6,284 nucleotides of DNA from Oscillospiraceae bacterium (GTDB lineage Bacteria; Bacillota; Clostridia; Oscillospirales; Oscillospiraceae), in the NCBI GenBank assembly GCA_017558545.1, contig JAFYUG010000164.1, positions 1 through 6,284 on the forward strand, written 5' to 3'. Of this stretch, positions 1 through 4,107 are shown piece after piece (position 1 is the first letter of the stretch; every line of letters begins with the position of its first letter). The notes below the pieces were generated by a model. It searched no databases and had not been told where the DNA came from. It saw only the letters and a list, made by a program, of their open reading frames with translations. Both the position numbers and the translations under genes were made by a program.

Positions 1-504
1 ACCATCCAGACCGTCGATGAGGTTAACGGCGTTGGTTATGCCCAGTATCCAAATGATAGTTACGGGGATGCTGAGGTAGCCAAGGAGCAGGGAGGCGTTA
101 TCGGAGAAAATGTTGGGGTTGAAGAGAACCTCAATCTTAACTCCGAAGGAAACGGCTACGATGGCGGCAACAAACTCAAGGAGCAGCTTAACCCACCAGC
201 GCATGGGCTTTTTGTCGTCAATAGCGCCGGTTATAACAATGATGAGGCATCCGAGGAGAATGCCGATAAGCTCTCGGTCAAGATTTGCAAAAAGCAAAAC
301 GGCAACGATGAAGCCGATGAAAATGGCCAATCCGCCCATGCGGGGGATGGGGTGCTTATGGACGCGGCGGGCGTCCTTGGGAACGTCAATAGCGCCCACT
401 TTGACGGCCAGAGATTTAACGGGGGGGGTAGTGGCAAAGGCAAGGGCAAAGGCGATTACCAGAGCCAGCACAATTTTCAGCCAAAGCTGCATATCAGGAA
501 ACAT
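1..504 (-). CDS. TagO/WecA-type undecaprenyl-phosphate N-acetylhexosamine-1-phosphate transferase, N-terminal 168 residues (3' end outside window)
   Basis: The reading frame enters from an ATG at 504 and stays open to the left edge, so about half of a typical ~350-residue family member is present. Seen motifs: D40-V-P-x-D44-x-R-R-x-H49, the cytoplasmic HKHPIPRMGG loop (49-58), the acidic pair D96-D97 after ITGAI, and NAVNLIDGLDG at 158-168. These are hallmarks of the MraY/WecA family (glycosyltransferase family 4), integral membrane enzymes that move a sugar-1-phosphate from a UDP-sugar to undecaprenyl phosphate. NLIDGLDG rather than the NLTDGLDG usual in MraY favours TagO/WecA, which starts wall teichoic acid or other surface polysaccharide synthesis. 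Hydrophobic segments lie near residues 6-24, 57-67, 70-92, 109-122 and 138-155. The start is supported by TAGGA (514-518) 9 bases upstream; an in-frame ATG at 492 is an alternative. It sits 23 bases after the trpS stop, so it is probably co-transcribed. The sugar specificity cannot be read from sequence. Confidence 0.9.
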   Translation of the reverse strand, partial: MFPDMQLWLKIVLALVIAFALAFATTPPVKSLAVKVGAIDVPKDARRVHKHPIPRMGGLAIFIGFIVAVLLFANLDRELIGILLGCLIIVITGAIDDKKPMRWWVKLLLEFVAAIVAVSFGVKIEVLFNPNIFSDNASLLLGYLSIPVTIIWILGITNAVNLIDGLDG

Positions 505-527
505 ATTTTTAAGTCCTACCTAACTGA

Positions 528-1538
528 TTATCTTTCTACGAAGCCAACCTTCTTATAAACCTTGCGGAGGGTCTTGCGGGCAAGATAGCTTGCCTTCTCG
601 GCGCCTTCCTTGTAAACATTCTCAAGGTATGCCTTGTCGGCAAGAATGCGGGCAGTTTCCTCCTGAATGGGACGGAGGGTTTCAACAACGGCTTCGCCAA
701 CGGCGGGTTTGAAAGCGCCGTAGCCCTTGCCGGCAAACTCGTTTTCAATCTCCTCGTAGCTCTTGCCGGTGATGGAAGAATAAATGCCCATGAGGTTAGC
801 AACGCCGGGCTTTTCGGAGGGAGCGAAGCGGACGCAGTTTTCGGTGTCGGAGTCGGTTACGGCCTTCTTGAACTTGCGCATAATATCGTCGGGCTTTTCA
901 AGGAGGAAAACGCAGCCGTTGGGGTCGGACTTGCTCATCTTGCTGGAGGGATTGCCAAGACTCATGATGCGGGCGCCAACCTTCTGAATATAGGGCTCGG
1001 GAACTTTGAATACGTTGCCGTAGATGTTGTTGAAGCGGATGGCAATGTCGCGGGTCAGCTCGCAATGCTGCTTCTGATCTTCGCCAACGGGAACATAGTC
1101 AGCCTGATAAAGGAGAATATCGGCAGCCATGAGGCTGGGGTAGGTGAAAAGACCTGCGTTAATATTCTCGGAATGCTTCTGAGACTTATCCTTGAACTGG
1201 GTCATGCGGCTGAGCTCACCATACATGGTGTAGCACTGCAAAATCCAGCCCAGCTCGGCATGCTCGTGAACATGGCTCTGAATGAAGAGGGTGTTCTTCT
1301 GAGGATCAAGGCCGCAGGCAATATACTGAGCCAGCTGCTGCAAAGTGCGGCGGCGGAGGTCAGCGGGAGTCTGGCGGACGGTGATGGTGTGCATATCGGC
1401 CATGAAGTAATAGTTATCGAATTCCTCGGTGCGTTCAACCCAGTTCTTGATTGCGCCAAGATAGTTGCCAAGGTGCAGATCGCCGGAGGGCTGAATGCCG
1501 GAGAGCATTATTTTCTTTGCGGGAGCGGTGTTTTCCAT
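528..1538 (-). CDS. trpS: Tryptophanyl-tRNA synthetase
   Basis: This complete 336-residue protein is the usual length for bacterial TrpRS. It is a cytosolic class I aminoacyl-tRNA synthetase that activates tryptophan with ATP and charges tRNA-Trp. Class I signatures are seen directly: the HIGH-type PSGDLHLGN at residues 17-25 and KMSKS at 200-204. Family motifs between them include MAADILLYQADYVPVGEDQKQH (about 137-158), where D140 sits at the position that reads the indole nitrogen in characterised enzymes. The conserved C-terminal helical region follows, ending in VYKKVGFVER. The ATG at 1538 is preceded by AAAGAGGA (1547-1554) with an 8-base gap, so the start is secure. It is the first gene of a leftward transcript that continues into the TagO/WecA gene and is divergent from gltX. 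Its leader is only about 60 bases long if the proposed promoter is right, too short for a T-box. No key residue appears to be missing. Confidence 0.97.
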   Translation of the reverse strand: MENTAPAKKIMLSGIQPSGDLHLGNYLGAIKNWVERTEEFDNYYFMADMHTITVRQTPADLRRRTLQQLAQYIACGLDPQKNTLFIQSHVHEHAELGWILQCYTMYGELSRMTQFKDKSQKHSENINAGLFTYPSLMAADILLYQADYVPVGEDQKQHCELTRDIAIRFNNIYGNVFKVPEPYIQKVGARIMSLGNPSSKMSKSDPNGCVFLLEKPDDIMRKFKKAVTDSDTENCVRFAPSEKPGVANLMGIYSSITGKSYEEIENEFAGKGYGAFKPAVGEAVVETLRPIQEETARILADKAYLENVYKEGAEKASYLARKTLRKVYKKVGFVER

Positions 1539-1608
1539 TTATTCTATCCTCTTTCTCTGAGAAGTTTATTTTTCACTTAGTGGACATACCTATCCAACTT
1601 ATCAACAT

Positions 1609-1637
1609 ATATTAACACACTTTATTTCATTTTACAA
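1609..1637 (-). promoter_or_regulatory. Candidate sigma-A promoter for trpS (extended -10)
   Basis: On the minus strand TTGTAA (plus positions 1632-1637) is followed after exactly 17 bases by TAATAT (1609-1614), immediately preceded by TGT, an extended -10 element. Each hexamer matches the consensus at 4 of 6 positions. Transcription would start near 1601, giving a leader of about 60 bases before the trpS ATG at 1538. The region is very A+T rich, so chance matches are likely; position and the extended -10 support the call. Confidence 0.5.
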
Positions 1638-1644
1638 TTCATAA

Positions 1645-1673
1645 TTGACTTTTGCAGACAATTAAAATATTAT
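1645..1673 (+). promoter_or_regulatory. Sigma-A promoter for gltX
   Basis: TTGACT (1645-1650), a 17-base spacer and TATTAT (1668-1673) match the vegetative promoter consensus at 5 of 6 positions in each hexamer. The start would fall near 1680, leaving an 80-base leader before the gltX ATG at 1761. The -35 box lies only 7 bases from the proposed trpS -35 box on the other strand, so the two promoters are back to back. Confidence 0.72.
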
Positions 1674-1743
1674 ATTTGGGTGAAAATATTTGTAAAAATG
1701 GATCCTTAATGGCCAGATCGGCATTATGGATTGTTTTTATCTC

Positions 1744-1750
1744 AGGAGGA
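1744..1750 (+). promoter_or_regulatory. Ribosome binding site of gltX that decides the start codon
   Basis: AGGAGGA is a full match to the anti-Shine-Dalgarno sequence and ends 10 bases before the ATG at 1761. The reading frame is open further upstream from a TTG at 1731, but that codon precedes this site and would place the ribosome site inside the gene. The ATG at 1761 is therefore chosen. Confidence 0.88.
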
Positions 1751-1760
1751 ATATATAAAA

Positions 1761-3257
1761 ATGGCAGATATGAATTGGATTAACGAAATGGAATCCAGAA
1801 TTCCCGTGGACGGAGTCCGCACCCGCTTTGCTCCTTCTCCCACCGGATATATGCATGTTGGCAACCTTCGCACCGCCCTCTATACCTACCTCATTGCCCG
1901 CCACTATGACGGCAAGTTCATTCTCCGCATTGAGGATACCGACCAGGGACGTCTTGTTGAAGGCGCTGTTGATGTTATCTATAAGACCATGCGCGAATGC
2001 GGCCTCAGCCACGATGAAGGCCCCGATGTAGGCGGCCCCGTTGCCCCCTATGTTCAGACCGAGCGCAAGGGTTTCTATATCAAGTATGCCCAGTGGCTCG
2101 TTGAGCGCGGACATGCTTACTATTGCTTCTGCGAAAAGGCAGAGAGCGAAGAAGAGGAAGCAGCCTCTTTCCAGCGCGTTGCCGACCCCTGCCGCGATAT
2201 GAGCGCAGATGAAGTTCAGGCAAAGCTGGATGCAGGCCTGCCCTATGTTATCCGCCAGCGCATCCCCGAGGACGGCACTGTTACCTTCCATGACGAGATT
2301 TTTGGCGACATCACCGTTGAAACCAAAACTCTGGATGATCAGGTTCTCATCAAGCGCGACGGTCTGCCCACCTCTAACTTTGCAAACGTTATTGACGACC
2401 ACATGATGGGTATCACCCATGTTGTCCGCGGCAGCGAGTATCTCTCCTCCGCACCCAAGTATAACCTTCTCTATGAAGGCTTTGGCTGGGATATCCCCAA
2501 GTATGTACACTGCTCTCCCGTTATGCGCGACGCCCATAACAAGATGAGCAAGCGCAAGGGCGACCCCTCCTACGAGGATCTCATCGCTCAGGGCTACCTC
2601 ACCGATGCAGTTGTAAACTATGTCACCTTGCTTGGCTGGTCTCCCCGCGGCGAATATGCCGAGCAGGAGATTTTCACCATGGATGAGCTCATCAAGGTAT
2701 TCGATATTCAGGGCATCAGCAAGTCTCCCGCTATTTTCGATATCGAAAAGCTCCGCTATTTCAACAGCGCCTATATCCGCGCTATGGAGCCCGCCGCCTT
2801 TGCAAAGGTTGCCGAGCCTTTCATCCGTCAGGCTGTCAAGAACGAGGCCTATGATGCCGCAGGCATAGCCGGCATTCTGCAGCAGCGCTGCGAAGTTCTC
2901 ACCGATATCCCCGAGAAGGTGGACTTCTTCGATGCTCTCCCCGAATATTCCTCAGAGCTTTATATCCATAAGAAGAGCAAGACCGATATCCCCGGCTCCC
3001 TCGATATGCTCAAAAAGATGGTAGCTGTTTTCGAAGCAACCGAAAACTGGAACGATGAGTCCATCCTCGCCGCCATGACCGGCATGGCCGAGGCTGAAGG
3101 CGTTAAGAACGCCAAGGTTATGTGGCCTGTCCGCATTGCCATTGCAGGCAAGGCCGTCACCCCCGGTGGCGCAGTTGAAATTGCCCGTATTCTTGGCAAG
3201 GAAGAAAGCCTCCGCCGCATGGCCAAGGGCATCGAGCTTCTCGAAAAGGCTCTCTAA
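1761..3257 (+). CDS. gltX: Glutamyl-tRNA synthetase
   Basis: This 498-residue class I synthetase has the normal length for bacterial GluRS. It charges tRNA-Glu with glutamate in the cytosol; many Bacillota versions also charge tRNA-Gln, which GatCAB then corrects, but specificity cannot be judged here. Seen: RFAPSPTGYMHVGN (22-35, HIGH motif at 32-35), LRIEDTD (55-61), a GITHVVRGSEYLSS segment (217-230), and KMSKRKG at 261-267. Between the two signature motifs, C122, C124 and C144 resemble the cysteine cluster that binds zinc in the catalytic domain of some GluRS. The C-terminal third is the expected helical anticodon-binding region, including a PVRIAIAGKAVTPGG-like stretch near the end. About 18 residues precede the conserved RTRFAPSPTG start, a modest N-terminal extension. 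The gene has its own promoter and terminator and appears monocistronic. The frame is intact. Confidence 0.97.
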   Translation: MADMNWINEMESRIPVDGVRTRFAPSPTGYMHVGNLRTALYTYLIARHYDGKFILRIEDTDQGRLVEGAVDVIYKTMRECGLSHDEGPDVGGPVAPYVQTERKGFYIKYAQWLVERGHAYYCFCEKAESEEEEAASFQRVADPCRDMSADEVQAKLDAGLPYVIRQRIPEDGTVTFHDEIFGDITVETKTLDDQVLIKRDGLPTSNFANVIDDHMMGITHVVRGSEYLSSAPKYNLLYEGFGWDIPKYVHCSPVMRDAHNKMSKRKGDPSYEDLIAQGYLTDAVVNYVTLLGWSPRGEYAEQEIFTMDELIKVFDIQGISKSPAIFDIEKLRYFNSAYIRAMEPAAFAKVAEPFIRQAVKNEAYDAAGIAGILQQRCEVLTDIPEKVDFFDALPEYSSELYIHKKSKTDIPGSLDMLKKMVAVFEATENWNDESILAAMTGMAEAEGVKNAKVMWPVRIAIAGKAVTPGGAVEIARILGKEESLRRMAKGIELLEKAL

Positions 3258-3266
3258 TCGACAAAT

Positions 3267-3310
3267 AAAAAAGAGCAGGTATGCGTTTGAAGCATACTTG
3301 CTCTTTTTTT
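3267..3310. terminator. Bidirectional rho-independent terminator between gltX and the small convergent gene
   Basis: The arm 3267-3284 (A tract, GAGCAGGTATGC) pairs with 3292-3309 (GCATACTTGCTC, T tract) around a 7-base loop. The core is 12 base pairs with a single G-T pair, extended by six A-T pairs, and is followed by a T run on the plus strand. The leading A run makes a matching T run on the minus strand, so it can stop both gltX and the leftward small genes. It begins 10 bases after the gltX stop, and its last bases overlap the stop codon of the 3309-3578 gene. Confidence 0.93.
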
Positions 3311-3578
3311 ATCCAAGGCATCTGTCGGCCATGATTTGCAGGCGCTCAGCAAAATATAGCTTAAGCCTTGTCAGAATGGAAAGCTTGCGAGGGGCGGGAG
3401 GTTGTATGTCTGCTTCAAGATTCCTCTGACTTTCATGAAAATCTATGTACCAGGCTATTGCTTCGCTCATCCATTTGTCTATGCTCTTATTTGAGTAGTA
3501 GGCATAACGCTCTATGTTGTCTATGCTCATAGGTCCCTTGCCCGGAAACTCAAAGGGCATTGCTTTCATCTTTTTCAT
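3309..3578 (-). CDS. Small protein B, 89 residues, ribbon-helix-helix-like N-terminus, paralogue of its upstream neighbour
   Basis: I do not recognise a named family. The start at 3578 is well supported: GGAGGT (3585-3590) lies 6 bases upstream and directly abuts the TGA stop of the preceding gene (3591-3593), so the two are likely translationally coupled. Residues 9-45 align without gaps to residues 6-42 of the neighbour, sharing E, P, G, S, R, A, N, W, A and I at equivalent positions (E10, P12, G15, S18, R24, A26, N30, W36, A40, I41). The layout (short strand, helix, turn, then helix with SIDKWMSEAIAWYI) resembles a ribbon-helix-helix DNA-binding domain; this is inference from pattern only. 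A Pro-rich hinge (59-63) leads to a basic amphipathic C-terminal helix (about 65-84). There is no signal peptide or membrane segment. The stop codon overlaps the shared terminator. It could be a regulator, an antitoxin-like protein or something else; no toxin gene is adjacent. Confidence 0.72.
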   Translation of the reverse strand: MKKMKAMPFEFPGKGPMSIDNIERYAYYSNKSIDKWMSEAIAWYIDFHESQRNLEADIQPPAPRKLSILTRLKLYFAERLQIMADRCLG

Positions 3579-3590
3579 AGCTGCACCTCC

Positions 3591-3875
3591 TCAGGCCAAA
3601 TCGGCATCAATACTGTCCCATAAAATGTCGGCAAGGGATTGAAATACATTGCCGATAAGCTTTTTGTAAATGGGAATGGGTGTTTCTTCCTCGGGCATGA
3701 AGGGCCATAGCTCATGGGCGGCGCAGTAAGACGCCGTGTCCTGGCGGCGCATTTTTGATTCAATTGCGTCGGTAATCCAGTTTTCAAGGGGCATGTTTGC
3801 CTCCTTGGCGCATCGGGCAACGGTTTCCCATGAAAAATAGCCCTGTTCAGGCAGCTCCAGTATAATTTTCTCCAT
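3591..3875 (-). CDS. Small protein A, 94 residues, ribbon-helix-helix-like N-terminus
   Basis: First gene of a two-gene leftward operon. The ATG at 3875 has AAGGGG (3884-3889) 8 bases upstream. Residues 4-42 read as a strand (IILELP), a helix (SWETVARCAKEANM) and a second helix (PLENWITDAIESKM). This matches the spacing of ribbon-helix-helix proteins of the CopG/Arc/HicB type, where an E/N-W-I-x-E/D-A-I second helix is common; that is family knowledge applied by eye. The C-terminal half is acidic, with a PEEETPIP hinge (61-68) and a probable helix (IYKKLIGNVFQSLADILWDSI, about 69-89) similar in placement to that of protein B. No signal peptide, transmembrane stretch or catalytic motif is visible. 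The tandem arrangement with a diverged paralogue suggests duplication and possibly a heteromeric partner. Function is unknown. A DNA-binding regulator is the leading guess, with low certainty. Confidence 0.75.
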   Translation of the reverse strand: MEKIILELPEQGYFSWETVARCAKEANMPLENWITDAIESKMRRQDTASYCAAHELWPFMPEEETPIPIYKKLIGNVFQSLADILWDSIDADLA

Positions 3876-3909
3876 TATTATTACCCCTTTTCTTTTTCTT
3901 TACGGATTA

Positions 3910-3915
3910 ATAATA
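3910..3915 (-). promoter_or_regulatory. Candidate -10 box for the small-gene pair
   Basis: On the minus strand TATTAT (5 of 6 to consensus) lies 34 bases upstream of the protein A start codon, a sensible distance. I find no good -35 hexamer at 16-18 bases; the sequence at 17 bases is TGTTTA, a poor match. This is a weak call made from position. Confidence 0.3.
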
Positions 3916-3968
3916 CAAGGAGATAAGTCCAATAAACAGGACATTAATGAGGGCGGAATAATAAATGC

Positions 3969-4006
3969 AAAAATCGCGTGTTCAACAAAGAACGCACGCT
4001 CTTTTT
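3969..4006. terminator. Terminator-like hairpin in the divergent spacer
   Basis: GCGTGTTC (3976-3983) pairs with GAA (3990-3992) and CACGC (3995-3999) around an AACAAA loop, with a 2-base CG bulge. AAAAA (3969-3973) lies on the left and TTTTT (4002-4006) on the right, so it looks like a terminator in both directions. It sits between two divergent genes, where no upstream plus-strand gene needs a terminator. It may be a remnant, an insulator or part of a leader. The total of eight pairs with a bulge is only moderate. Confidence 0.4.
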
Positions 4007-4049
4007 GTATATTATTCCAAGTGTTGCGCCAAACGAAAAAGGTATAGAA

Positions 4050-4055
4050 TATAAT
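4050..4055 (+). promoter_or_regulatory. Candidate -10 box for the secreted transglutaminase-like gene
   Basis: A perfect TATAAT lies 52 bases upstream of the ATG at 4108. The nearest -35-like hexamer, TTGCGC (4024-4029), is 20 bases away, longer than the usual 16-18. The overlapping TATAGA (4043-4048) would leave only 13. Either transcription depends on an activator or another sigma factor, or this is a chance match in an A+T-rich leader. Confidence 0.4.
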
Positions 4056-4107
4056 GAGAGAAAGTATATATTAATTTGCACATATAAAGCGAAAGGATGC
4101 ATTGCTT

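Noticed and set aside
110..523. Open frame of 137 codons on the plus strand, opposite the TagO/WecA gene
   Set aside because: The minus strand carries conserved family motifs throughout; the plus product is a low-complexity Ser/Thr/Arg-rich shadow.
1065..1580. Open frame of 171 codons on the plus strand, opposite trpS
   Set aside because: It is antisense to the TrpRS core and extends over the trpS promoter-proximal leader, with no motif of its own.
1731..1760. TTG at 1731 as an earlier gltX start, adding 10 residues
   Set aside because: It would place the AGGAGGA site inside the gene and has no ribosome site of its own. The ATG at 1761 is 10 bases after a perfect site.
1737..2537. Open frame of 266 codons on the minus strand, opposite gltX
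   Set aside because: It is fully antisense to an unmistakable GluRS, has no good ribosome site and no recognisable motif. It results from the codon bias of gltX.
3575..3820. Open frame of 81 codons on the minus strand overlapping small protein A
   Set aside because: Protein A has the better ribosome site and has a paralogue next door. This frame is Pro/Arg-rich and has no matching support.
3309..3875. Type II toxin-antitoxin module
   Set aside because: Size and tight coupling fit, but the two proteins are paralogues of each other and neither resembles a known toxin such as RelE, MazF, HicA or PIN.
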